Position numbers and translations under genes: made by a program
Shown here: one piece after another, positions 1 to 11,600 of the stretch
Numbering within the stretch: the stretch's first letter is position 1
Layout: every line of letters starts with the position of its first letter
Origin: Gymnothorax reevesii
Taxonomy: Eukaryota; Chordata; Actinopteri; Anguilliformes; Muraenidae
Reading direction: 5' to 3'
NCBI GenBank assembly: GCA_029721435.1
Contig: CM056577.1
Span: 29,170,719 to 29,234,718 of the forward strand
DNA length: 64,000 bases
Notes under the pieces: model-generated
Database searches by the model: none
Told to the model about the DNA's origin: nothing
Seen by the model: the letters and a program-made list of their open reading frames with translations, nothing else

Positions 1-2198
1 TACGCGTGTGAAAGGGAATAAAAATCTATCCTTTACACCCCCACTGCGTGTTTAAAACGGTGCACGAACGGCACCGAATTCTTTTACGCCAAATGTGCGC
101 CTGCTCTGCAACAACGCGTATTGCTTCACCGTGAGTACATCCATGATGTGTGCACACACTAATTTATGCCAAATGAAGTGTCTCAATGATATTGCAAGTA
201 TTTGCACATCACACATAATCTGACTACACGTTGCGCAGATTTTTTTTTCTAGACAGATTGTATGATCTGCCACATACAGTACAGGGAATTAAACAGTTCT
301 AGTGCAATGTCTGTTAATACCAATTCAAATTGGTCAAAAATGGCAATGCATATAAACTGTGGGCAGTGAAGACATTACGCATGAACAGCTATGACAACAA
401 TTTTCCCCACCAAGCTCTGTCAAAGCGGACCTAACTGGATATGAAATGTGTCGAACCACAGAAACAAAATGTTAATTAATCAGTGAAACCCAGCAGATGC
501 TATAAATGGAACCATAATTAATACGTGGATGCATGCTGTAGGAAAACAACATTTTTAAGGTTTTAACTGAGTAAGTGGGGCAACACGTGGAGTAACTTAA
601 GAAAACAGGGCCGAGTAATCATGACGGTGCAGATTATTCTCAAACAAAACTGCATTGTGGCCATGAATTATACCATGTTCAACAGGTGTTGAACACCTGT
701 GGCCAAAGTGAATGCACCACAAAGGGTGTGTCTACTGGCACCGTCCACTCACATTTCGAGGAATGAGTTCATTTCACGTATTTCCTTCACTCCAGTTCAT
801 GGGCCAACTGACTCAGTGAATAATAACCGCAAGAAAATTATAAATATGACAAACTGAGTGATGAGAGCATCTCTAAATCTACTCTCGAAGCAACCAAGGG
901 CAGGCAGCAGTACTAATGACTCAGCAGGGAGGACACTGGGTTAGACCAGCTAAAGAAGACAAGAACAAACTGGTTTCTGACAATTCAATCTGCAGCAGCG
1001 AATCACCTAAAACTGGTAAAAACCAATTGCTCGGCCACAAATTGAACAAGAGAGCTGGAGTTTAAAGAAACCCTGGCGTTATTTGTAAGGCGAGTCATTT
1101 CCCATAGTTTATCTGATGGTAAATAAGCAGTGCGTATTGGATAGAGCATTTTGTAAATGACCACCAAGCCAGCAAAGTGGCAATTTTGCAACCTACTGCG
1201 GTTTTAATGTTTTATAATCCAAGTACAGAAAAACATTATCGTCAAAATAGCAACAAAACACCAACAGAAACAGAGAGTAGATTTTTTTCCCCCCCATCAG
1301 TAAAACCGCGTTAATGAAAATGATCAAGTAATCAGAAAGCTGAGCAGTATTTCCATAGGATAGTCGTAGTTGGGCAACAATACGTCGCATGAAGAGCGGG
1401 TAACTTGCCTCCTTTATCAGAGCAGATTACATCTTGCAGTCAGGAAACCCAGGTGATGAAACAGAAAATTCACGCTCAGAGGGAGCGCAAGATCTCGGCG
1501 CCTATCTGATCTGACGTTACTGCTACAGCACACATTTGATTCAGAAAAAGCTTAACTGAGAGGTTACAAAACTACCATCAAACATGCTGCCCGCTCAACA
1601 AATGTGAACCTCGGCTCTGCTTGCCACACCAATTTCCTGACATTTGGGAATGATCATTCTTGCCATCACGTTGGGTGATTGATCATAGATAGTTCAACGT
1701 TACTGGCGATAGCCGCCGAGCTGGGTCAGTATGGTAGATGAGAGGGGCGATTTGGTTAACACACACAAAACAGCGGGCGAACAAAGCCATGGATTGTCGC
1801 ACAGAAAAGTGAGCTGATAAGGAAGAAAATACAGCCGACAAATAAAGTGGCTTAGTGGACACTTTCGTCGATAACTTGCCATTAAAATGAGGTGAAGTGA
1901 TCCTGGGGTAGTTCGCTAGCTAGCTGACTTGCTAGCTACTGTCCTCTTCCGGAGTCAAATAAACAAAAACGACCGTTAAGGACGTTAATAAACTCAAAAC
2001 AACAAAATGCAGAGAAAGGGGGACACTGTAAGGATTTTTACTGACTGCGTTGTAGTGTGCAAGTACTTCATCAGAGGGCGATTTTCCGTGCCCTACACTC
2101 TGCCAAGCGCAACACGTTCAGGCAGACATTCAGTTCTGTTGTTTTCTGACAAAATTAGCAAGCAAGCTGCCAAGATAAGTCTTGGGCGATTTTCTTAC
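1..2198 (-). other. klhl18: klhl18 intron 1 (partial)
   Basis: This is the part of the first klhl18 intron in the window; it follows the donor GTAAGAAAA at 2198. I looked for the continuation of the BTB domain on the minus strand and did not find it, so exon 2 should lie beyond position 1. Only short, unrelated open frames occur. No repeat family was recognised. Confidence 0.6.
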
Positions 2199-2327
2199 CT
2201 TCAAGGTGACATCACAGAGTTTTCCTTGTCTTCTGATCTCCTCCATGACCGCATAGCCCCGGTTCGGAAGGTCATGGACAGAAAAATGCATCAAATCCTC
2301 CAGTTCTTCGAATATCATATCTCCCAT
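2199..2327 (-). CDS. klhl18: Kelch-like protein 18, first coding exon (partial gene)
   Basis: This exon encodes 43 residues starting [15 protein letters not shown] and ending in the start of the BTB fold, [15 protein letters not shown], followed by a donor (AAG then GTAAGA). The ELEDLxHFSV, [24 protein letters not shown] pattern matches vertebrate KLHL18 as I remember it. KLHL18 is a BTB-BACK-Kelch substrate adaptor for CUL3 ubiquitin ligase. Only the N-terminal tail and first BTB strand and helix are here; the BACK and Kelch repeats lie beyond the left edge. I chose the ATG at 2327 because it has A at -3 and G at +4 and gives MGD. An in-frame ATG lies 2 codons upstream (2333, poor context), and the frame stays open to another ATG at 2513. 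The exon ends in phase 0. Confidence 0.88.
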
Positions 2328-2620
2328 CTTCATTGAGAAAAGAACGAGCCGAATTTCCAAATCGCCTAAGTGCTGAGATTTGAACCCTATCAGGCACCGT
2401 AGGGTGAATGTGGCGAACTTCCCCGGCGTCTGTTGCACAAGTCGCCCAACCTGATCAGTTCTGGCTTCCCTCAGCGATTTATTAGCTGTGTGCGAATATT
2501 GATCCTTCCTCATGCACGGCTACAATATTCTTGCAGAAGCAATCTTTTCATGTCTGACTGTGTGCTGTCACAGATGTGCCATGGCTGGCTGGCTCTACGG
2601 CTCTAAAAACTCGGAATGTA
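2328..2620 (-). promoter_or_regulatory. klhl18: klhl18 5' UTR and presumed promoter
   Basis: This lies just upstream of the klhl18 start codon on the minus strand. The frame is open to an ATG at 2513 (poor context), so the 5' leader could in principle encode a longer N terminus. No TATA box at a convincing distance was seen, and the start site cannot be placed from sequence alone. Confidence 0.35.
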
Positions 2621-5189
2621 AGGAGATTAATGTTTAACATTATTGAAATTACGAGGATTATTTCGTCGAGAGATTTATCGAGAGATAATACGGCATCTTA
2701 CATCGCATTTCCAGAGCTGATGAAATGTCACCAATGCCACTGCAATGTCATGGACTCGCGGACAAGTCGCAACGGGCGAAATTTTGATCGAACTGAAAAT
2801 TAGATGAACAAAAAATGCATTCTCAACAATAAGTAAATAAGCAAATAGGACAGGAAAATATTGAGGCCGGCTTGGCGAGGAGTGAAGAGATCTGATTTAC
2901 GTACTGTGTTTGTGCCTGCAGACAGCAGTATGGATTCACACTTTGAATGTCACATCGCCGAATGTAAGAAACATGCTCTGCAAAATAATAATGCAAATTA
3001 CACTCATCCAGTACGAAAGGCTGAAGGCATATAAAACACAAATCATAAAATGCCGGCCTTTGGTAAAATATTGATTTGTGAAATTCGTTCTTGACATTTA
3101 GGGAACAAATTTTTCATTTTTACAACTAGGAATTTGAACGTCCTACAAAGCGCAGTCTACGTATTGGCTGGGATGATGCCGAAGACCTCCCGGGGAAAAA
3201 CATTTAGATTGAGGCTGATCTTTCATTTTAAAGCCTCTGGAATGGACAAATTAATCAAATAGACTGAAAGGTCCTCCAACAAGTGCAGTGGTAGTCTCTT
3301 AATCAGGCAAATGCACGAACTGCTCGTCACATACCGAGTGAAATTGCTTTTGAAACGTGAAGAGGCTGTGCAAGTGGACAATATAAGAAACCCCAAAGGG
3401 AAGTATTGATATAATTCAGTGAGTACATAGGACTTTATTTTAGGCATAAGTGTCGAGCTTTGGAAATCTCAACAGCGCAGGATGAGCATGTACACTGGCA
3501 AAATTAACAGAACTAGTCCATGGCATTTCAACGTTGCAAATTTTCTCAAAGCAATGCAAGGTTTGGCTGCATCATTCCCCTGATCTGTTGATTATAGATT
3601 TTCTGTCTCCTAACATTGGCACTGGATAGATGTTGCCATGCAAAATACAATTCTAATAACACCTGTGATGTGACTTTTCATTTTGAGTTTCACGAGCTAA
3701 TCCTGGAGTCAACTACAAACGCAGCGCATCAGTGATGTGATCTCGAATTGGTCTGTTCTCATCGGTCACATTCCACGACATTTGCAGAGATATTGCGAGT
3801 CAGGAACACTACTGTTTTACAATTTGCCAGAGCAAGGGCAGAATGGCTAAAGCCACTTCAGTCGTCCGTTCCGGTGCAGTGCCACCTTTGGTCTGAGAAA
3901 TGAGCCTTTGCAAATGGACAATGAGTCATGGGAACATAAACAGCTTACAGGCCACTGCTCTTAGTATTCAGGTCACCTTTTTGACACAAATGGGCGGACG
4001 GAAGCGCAGATTAGTCATTCTCAATATTGCCTGAGCGAGGAGCCCTCTCCTCCATTAACAATGGCATCCAACTGGACAGCCCAACCCAGTTCCCAAAGAT
4101 CCTCTGTCTTGTGATGTCAGTCAGCACACCAAGCTAACACGCATCCAGCGCCTTTCAACTGATCGCACATGTTGTTTGTGGTTTTTTTTTGTTTTTTTTT
4201 TGGCTCAAGTGATTCGACTGACAAAATAAGAAACTATGCAGGATGGTAGATCTCTGGGAACAGGTTTGGGCAGTCCAGGCGTGAAGGAATGTCAATTCCA
4301 AGTGTCACAAATCATCATGCGTCATGTCTGCTGAACTTTAATCCAAGTTTTTTTTTTTTCTCCCCTTCCTGAAGGTTTTTGGCTCCAGAACATCTGTGAC
4401 CTCTGACCTCACCTAGTTTGCTGTAGCCAGAGTCGCTTTCTGATGATCAGATACCCAATGATGCTGAGATGGAAGAAACGGTTGATATGAAAGAAAAGAG
4501 GTTAGCACTCCAAGTTTTAAAATTTACTGCCTGCAAACGTTTCGGGCTGTTAACCCTTCTTCAAGCACTGAAGAAGGGTTAACAGCACAAAATGTTTGCA
4601 GGCAATAAATTTTAAAACTAGGAGTGCTAACCTCATTTCTTTCATGTCAGTCGATCAGTGTAGGATTTAGCACCCAGTTTTCAACGATTGGGTTTAGCGC
4701 GTTTTTCGTCACTTTTATGGAAGAATTGGTTCTAATTTTTGGATCTCCAAGTGCGGGTGTTGGGGCCTAATAGTAATAGCCTTAACCCCACAGTGCTCCT
4801 CGGGATCGGCTCTAGTGCAGTGAAGTCAGCTGTGACTGGCTGGAGATGAAAGACAAGTAAAAGAATTCTCTGTGAGTAACTCACCATTGACATAAGGCTG
4901 TGTTCAAGAGGACCTACATGTTAACTGCACAGGGGGTGACTTAGCACAAATCTGCAGCCCATACAGAGCATAATTCTAACGGCTGTTTAAACTGTAATAG
5001 CACCTAAAATGTTTGAATGAATAATGGTCTATAAACTGGCTCATACCTGATTATATTGTATACATTTTTCCACCGATCTGCCACTCAGGTCACCAAAGGA
5101 ACAAAAATTAAATTAAATGAATGGTTCCGAGGTAATTGAAAGCAGCATAAAGACAGGCATGTGGACAGCGGCTCGTTAAATGAAAAGTA
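2621..5189. other. Intergenic region between klhl18 5' end and scrib 3' end
   Basis: About 2.6 kb without a supported gene. It has one long hairpin element (listed separately) and short poly-T runs near 4,180 and 4,350. Open frames are short and do not resemble known proteins. Confidence 0.5.
4487..4645. repeat. Hairpin (foldback) MITE-like element, 159 bp
   Basis: The stretch is an almost complete palindrome. The outer 25 bp (ATGAAAGAAAAGAGGTTAGC at the left) match the reverse complement of the right end with one mismatch. Pairing continues inward through GGCTGTTAACCCTTCTTCA and TGAAGAAGGGTTAACAGC around a tiny loop near 4,567. This fits a small non-autonomous DNA element; the family is not known to me. 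Confidence 0.75.
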
Positions 5190-5193
5190 AACT

Positions 5194-5199
5194 TTTATT
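5194..5199 (-). terminator. scrib: Candidate poly(A) signal AATAAA for scrib
   Basis: TTTATT on the plus strand is AATAAA on the gene strand, in the context GGAAATAATAAAAGTTTAC. A competing hexamer sits at 6070-6075. Transcript ends would be needed to choose. Confidence 0.35.
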
Positions 5200-8100
5200 A
5201 TTTCCTGAACCACAAAATAGACTTCTTTGGTTGTACAAATTCACTAGTTACAGTCTTGGATGAGCTCTGGTTCTGATCCATCACCTGATTCCTCCCCTCC
5301 CCCCACAAACCCATCCCTTGGAGAAGAAAAGCCCAAGCAATTTCTGTGAAAAGCATAAGAAAAAATCATTTAAATTATAAAATAACATTCATGTGTAGTG
5401 TGTATGGAGTACACCCCATTTGCTTGCAAAATCCCAGACAGATAAGATTAAAAAAAAAAAAAAAATCAGATATGACCGATTTTCAGTTAGCAAGTACAAA
5501 AAGATATAATTAGTAGAAACTAAATTCAGCAACACATCCTTGTGTCAATTTCAGCATAATCCATTGACTTTTTTCTTCTTACACAGCAGATCAAAGCAAG
5601 TAAATCTGAACTGAAAATAATACAAAGAAATACATTTGGGAGGACTGTAAATTTCGTCTGGAAAAATAAGTTTACACAGGTATATACACATTAGCTCTGT
5701 CCAGCTTTGGATTTCATTGGGTTATTTATGCCATTGGAGATGCTAGCTCAAGCCTCGGGCTCAGTCTGAAATTTCACTTTTCTGCTAAGTCGAGAAATTC
5801 ACATCGAAACACAATCATATCAGCGGCTTCAGCCTAAATAAATGAGCCAGTAACACAAGCATCAGCTACCTTCACCACGGTGCGATATTAATCGCAAGCA
5901 GGAGGTGTCCATCTCTGCTGTATATTCAAGAAAACATTCTTTAAATAAAAATTTTAAAAAAATCATCTTGCAGATGTGAACAAGTTTGTTTCCAGACAAA
6001 TGAATGACATTTACTGCCCCAGCCAATGAACGCAAGGGTTCCAGGGCAATGTTTGTTTCAACGCAAAGATTTATTTTGGAGTTTGCATGGGTGTCCTTTT
6101 GACTATTTGGCATCGTCTCAGATGCTATATCTGGAATGTACTGGATGAAATGACAAATGAATTTCCCCTCAATGTACAACTGTAGAAATAATATGCTGCC
6201 TGGAAGCCATTCTTCACCAGTCAGGTGAAATCACTTGTCCGTAGAATGCAGGAGAGTCTTACTGAGGCCTGTTTTACCACCTCACATTTTTATCCAAGAC
6301 TGTTAAAGAAAGCAATTTGTAAACTATGCATTTGTATTCAGCACAATGGATGTGTGTTCTATCCAATTACACACTATAAATACTACCGCCCTGAAGTTCT
6401 GTACATTCCTCGAAAACATCATACTGGCTTCTCAGAGTACGTTTGGTCAAAAAAAAAAAAAAAAGCAGAGAACCTAATATCTGAAGTATCTTAAGCAGTT
6501 GCAAGGTGACTTTTTTTAAAGGACAGCAATGAAACCTAAAACCATTTACAACAGATGAAAAATCAGAAAAATTAACATTTACAAACTCGAGGTCTGGACA
6601 TGAGTGGTATGCAAATATGCGCGCATCCCAAAAGGAATTGAATGTGCAACTAATTAATTTTTACACGTCTGTTTTTATGCCAGCTTTTTGTTAATGATGA
6701 ACGCTACAAGTCAAGTGTTTTTTGAACACTTATTTTTGCCAAGCTCTGAGTGAAATACAAGTTGTTTTTTACACTTCTTAAACTTAATTTAGGATAGTGT
6801 CCTAATTTTTTTTAGTTCATGAAAATGGCGTAAATTATCAATAAACATGATAACTAATTATTTCAACTTTCCAGCAAGCAAGCTACTTTGGGAAAATCGG
6901 ACAATCAATCAAGAAGCAACCCACAAGTGTCACACATCCGTGGGAACATCCACTGTAGCGTTGGGAGTCAACTTTCATAAAGCTGGATGACTTGTGAAAA
7001 AATTAGGCAAAATATTCTCAGCAATTTTGGTACAAGATGGCCAATTTTACAAATCTCAGATTTTTATATGTTCTTTCAAACAAAAGGTGTCCACTTTTTT
7101 TCCCCGCCTCCGACTGACTGTAAGAAGTCTGTGTCTAAAAACGTTTGACCAGTAGAGTAAAATGTGTGCATATTTTTAACTTTTTTTTTTGCCTTGCATA
7201 TGGATGCACCACTTTTGCCAGCCCCTGAAAAGCCTTCACCTCATCAGTCATGGGCATCAAACATGAACACTCTGGATAAAACAGCACATTTTCCTCTTGT
7301 GACTGATGACAATCTGGTATAAAGAGCAATCCCATGATTTCCTTGCTTCAACACAATAAAATCAATCAGAAACGCACTGCAATTTCCAACCATTTTCTGT
7401 GAAGAACAGCTAATTTCCCCACCCAATTAAGAGCTTTGCATCACTAAAAATACATTCATCTATAATGTAACAAGCACCGCGTGTAGAGTTATATCTTTTG
7501 TGCACTCCGTGATTTGTGTAAATCTAAAGCTTTACTCCAAGGCCTCTGTATCTCCATCAGTTCTCTGAAAACAGTCTCTCGCCCTGATTAGGCAGCTGGG
7601 TGGATCTCAGTCTCACCCACACTGATATGTACTAAAACACTTCACCAGCCGACCGACCGACCGACCGCGTCCGATTCAAAGCCTTTCGCCTCTTAACAGT
7701 TTTCCATTCTGCTAATATCACACAGGAAGGATCGGGCCAAAATAATTTACGATAAAAATGACTTAAAAGTTACTTAAAATGGACCAGAGTGCTGTCAGGA
7801 GAGAAAAGCGTAGTGTCTGAATCGTGCCGCGTCCCATCAATACAGGAGCGACTGCGAGCAGATGCCAGTGAGCATGCTCAGTGCATTCACACCCCTCTGT
7901 TGCAATCCTATTACAATCACCTGATCAACAAAAATCTCCCAGGTTAATCTAATGTATTCACAATTTATCAAATCGACTAAGTTTTCCTCCCTCTGACACT
8001 AGATATTAAAACAATGCAAAAGAAGAGAACTCAAACCCCTCAAAATTATGGACAATCAATTGAACCAGAAAGCTGAAAACTGTTAAAAATAATTCAGGTT

Positions 8101-8365
8101 CTAAAACGCAAACTTAAATGAGTCAAACATAAAACCGCAGAATGGGGTTTGTAGCATTTTGCAAGCACAGGTCCCTGCTGTATACAGTCCTCATCTCCAA
8201 CACACAGGCTGCTGATTGGTTTGAATGTGGTGGTGGGCAGGGCCGCAGGTCAGTGGCCACGCCCATCAGAGATAAAAACTGCCAGGAGTGAGAGAGCAGC
8301 TGGTCCGCTCGCATTACAAAGGAAATTGCTGCTGAGATTTTACATGCTTCTGTCAGCAGAAACTC

Positions 8366-8530
8366 TTCCAAGAAAAGTGTGTGTGCGTGCGTGTGTGCAA
8401 GTGCGTGCCTGCGAGGTTATGCATGAATAGTAGTCTCTCCAGGCTGGCTGAGTCGTTTTTTGTCTGTGCACCTGTGTGCGTTTGAGTGTGTGAGCAATTG
8501 TTTATGGTGCGTTAGGGTATGTGCATGTGT
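8366..8530. repeat. Imperfect GT-rich microsatellite
   Basis: Degenerate GTGTGCGTGCGTGTGTGCAAG-like sequence just downstream of the scrib stop codon, within the presumed 3' UTR; on the transcript strand it is CA-rich. Confidence 0.6.
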
Positions 8531-8534
8531 GTAG

Positions 8535-8656
8535 TTATGTATGAACAGCAGTCTCCAGGCTGGCTCGGCCCTGTCTCAGGTTGCGAGTAGTGCTGTACAG
8601 ATCAATATCCTCCAGTGCTGGAGACGGGGGCGATGGGGTCACCTGGGCGTCCGAAT
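8535..8656 (-). CDS. scrib: scrib terminal coding exon
   Basis: The acceptor is CCCCGCACAG, entered in phase 1, so the first codon is Asp. It encodes [18 protein letters not shown], then [21 protein letters not shown] and [19 protein letters not shown] lines up with the EDVALCSSRR end of human SCRIB as I recall it. The class-I-like ETAV sits two residues before the end, so it is not a terminal PDZ ligand as encoded. Confidence 0.85.
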
Positions 8657-11600
8657 CTGTGCGGGGTTCAATGAGAGAGAAAGAGAGAGAGAGAGAATCA
8701 CTGTGAATCTTACTCTTTTTTTTCCCCCACTCAGGATGAAAATATTTGCTAAAGTACTGTTTGCAGGACAAGTTGTAAGTCTTGCACCATAGGGGCAATC
8801 CTTAAATCATTAATTCAAGAGCTGGAAGGAACCAAAATTAGCCTCATTGGCAATATGTCTGTCATACTTATTTCTATTACTTTTTTGGCGAAAGATTTAG
8901 GTCCAAATATTATAGTAACATGCTAGCTGAGACCAGCTTATTTATTTATTTATTTGCAGTAGAGCAGGGATGTGGGCCAAATATCACTGATAAGAAGAAA
9001 GTGGACAATTGGCCAACTGGGGACATTTCAAACAAAATTCCTCTATTCCGCCTTGCCACTGGTGAATACGATCTGCAATTTCCAAAAAAAAAAAGAGGTT
9101 TTGTAAAACAGTGCTGTAAAAGCGTTGCCTGCTCAGAAAGCCCACTTAATACCAGCTACCCACAATCTACTTCTGTAATCACCACGGAAAACCCCGCTCT
9201 GCAATCTGGTAATCGGCAGGAGAAGCACCAAATCCCACCTCACTGTGACGTGGTTTGAACACTGGGGGGGGGGGCAGAGGGATGAAGATGAATTGGCTCC
9301 ACTCCAAAGAAAATGGGCCAAACCCAGAATGTCAAATATGAAAGTTTTAATGGTGGTAAAAACAAATCAGTCATCAGTAAATTTGCAACAATTAAAGAAA
9401 TAGATAAAAATTAACTTAGAAATGGGATAGCTTTCCCTTTAAGAAAACCTCATTGGTGAACTTGCAAACAGCCTAGTTCGAAAGGAAGAGCTGAAAAATA
9501 ACATCTGATCATTCCTCTTGAGAAAACAAATTCTCAGCTGTAGAAAGCAGGTCTTTGGGTATTATTATCTTGTACTCCAAAGCATTGACTTTTCAAAGTT
9601 AAGCAGCTGTCAGCTTTTTCCCCGAGCAGTTCACTGCAGCTTAAGTTGAAGAGTGATTTGTGAGATATTGATCAGTGTTTTGTAGTTGAGACTTTTACAG
9701 GCTTAAAATTTAGCCATTTTGGGATTGGCTGATGTGGAAGAGTGTTTATATTTATATATCTATGTGACGGGGGGCTTATAGCATGTTTGTGATATTGGGG
9801 GGATAATTTGCAAAAACCCTGCACAAATTATGCCCTTGTGTGACAAAAACAGCAGTAACTGCTCAGGAACTTGTCAATACAGTCACCCACTGATTATTAA
9901 CCTTGAGAGCGCTGAAATCATTTTTCAAAAATTTTTTACAAATTATAAGTTAATTTATCCCTATCATGTGTCGACTTGTTTAAAAGAACTCCCCTGCGGG
10001 CTTCCCCGGTAAAAATATGTGCAGCGATAAACCTCTCAGGTTCAAGTGCACCATTCATAAGCGTGAGTATAAATATCCAACAGAGGTATGTATATGTGCA
10101 TACTCTGTGTGTGTTTGTGTGTGTGCCTGCGTGTTTGTGCAAGTGCATTTTTGTGCACATGTGAGTGTGCAGGTGAGAGTGCATGTGTGTGCATGTGTCT
10201 CTGTGTTTTTGAGAGTTGCATGTGTGTGTTTGTGTTTTGGGAGTACGTGTGTGTGCGCGCATGTGTGTAGGTGTGAGTGCATGTGTGCGCTTGTGTGAGC
10301 GTGCACGTCAGAGCACAGGTGCTATGAACGAGTCACTCCGGCGTTCACAGATCCAGCCCTAACCCCTCCGCCTCACACCCAGCTGACAGCTCAGCTCCAG
10401 CACCCATAGAAAAGCAGAGGGCAAACAGAGGAGAGACCAACTGCCCATCAATCACACAGAGAGGAGCTCAGATCCTACCAATGTCTGAAAACTGCTTATT
10501 CCTGGACAAGACCTGAATCAGAGGGACATTCAAAGTGAGATCAGCTTAGTGCGGCTGTGCACAGTGAGAAAGATGATGACATCATTACCTGACATACAGC
10601 AGAGCTGTGTGGGAATGTGGAAGTTAGGGCCCTCACTACATATCAAAGTACTTAGACAGCAACTGAAACTACTAAACATTGTAGTTTCTCCATGGATGTG
10701 AGCGCTGTTAAATTCATGCTGACTTTCAGTCTGTTCTTAGCATTAGCATTCTTGTGGAATGATCAGTGCAGGAATTACAGCTCTTTCATGACGGGTCAAT
10801 GTCCAAATACCTTTGGACTTCACTGCATCACCATTTGACTGATTGGCATTGCAGCGTGGTGCTAAACTTCAGCAATAATGCGCAATGTACAGCATTGTTG
10901 TAAAATGCTGAATGTATAAACTGGAAAATGATTTACATCCTCTACAAAATCTGATCTAATGTCTGAAGGGTGAATCACTGCTTTTTCCCAGGAAGCCTAT
11001 CCTATGGAAAGTATGAAGCGAGTGGTAAGCGTGTGATGTGTAGTTAGCGTGTGTTTAGCTTGCGGCATACAGTCAGCGTATTACATGTTGTTAGCGTATA
11101 CAGTGTCGTTTGCATGTGATGTGTACTTAGCGCATAGCGTGTCGTTAGCATATGGTGGGTAGTTAGCATGTGGAAAACAGTGAGCGCGCCGAGGCATGTA
11201 CTTAGCATGAGTTGCGTAATTGGCACGATGTGCGGACAGTGAACTGACTCACCGGCGTTGCTGGGACTGTGGTTGGAGGGGTTTGGGTTCTCAGAGGGGT
11301 CAGGCTCCTGGAAGAGGAAGGGCGAGAGTGAGAGGAGGGGGAGAGAAGAGTAAAGGCAGAGTCGTGGAGAGGGAAAATCCTCACTCTCAAGCGACCGCCA
11401 CCAGGTCTACAGAGGGCTGGGTCGGCAGCTGGCCAGGTGGGCAAGGAGACTGAAACAAGGTCTGATCAGTCCTCCAAATCTAAGAAGCTACCATTTATGT
11501 TCTCGACATTTGATGAAGTTCTTCAAAACTTACCACTCAAATTTTCAACAAAAAAATCCTCTCGAGCTAGTTTCATTGAATTGTGGTCTACGCGTATTTA

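Larger units (their letters stand above)
5190..8534 (-). other. scrib: Probable scrib 3' UTR
   Basis: From the stop codon at 8535 the minus strand runs 3.3 kb to an AATAAA hexamer at 5199-5194, with another at 6075-6070. No coding exon was recognised. The part nearest the stop is rich in GT on the plus strand (8,366-8,530). Extent is inferred from the poly(A) hexamers only. Confidence 0.4.
8657..11252 (-). other. scrib: scrib last intron
   Basis: It holds a short GA run (8,676-8,697), a long GT-rich tract (10,086-10,300), and a degenerate tract with repeated TTAGC(G/A)T(A/G)T units (11,030-11,225). No further exon or known element was recognised. Confidence 0.7.

Noticed and set aside
9936..10306. 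Open frames rich in His/Thr or Cys/Val
   Set aside because: Translation of a GT/CA microsatellite.
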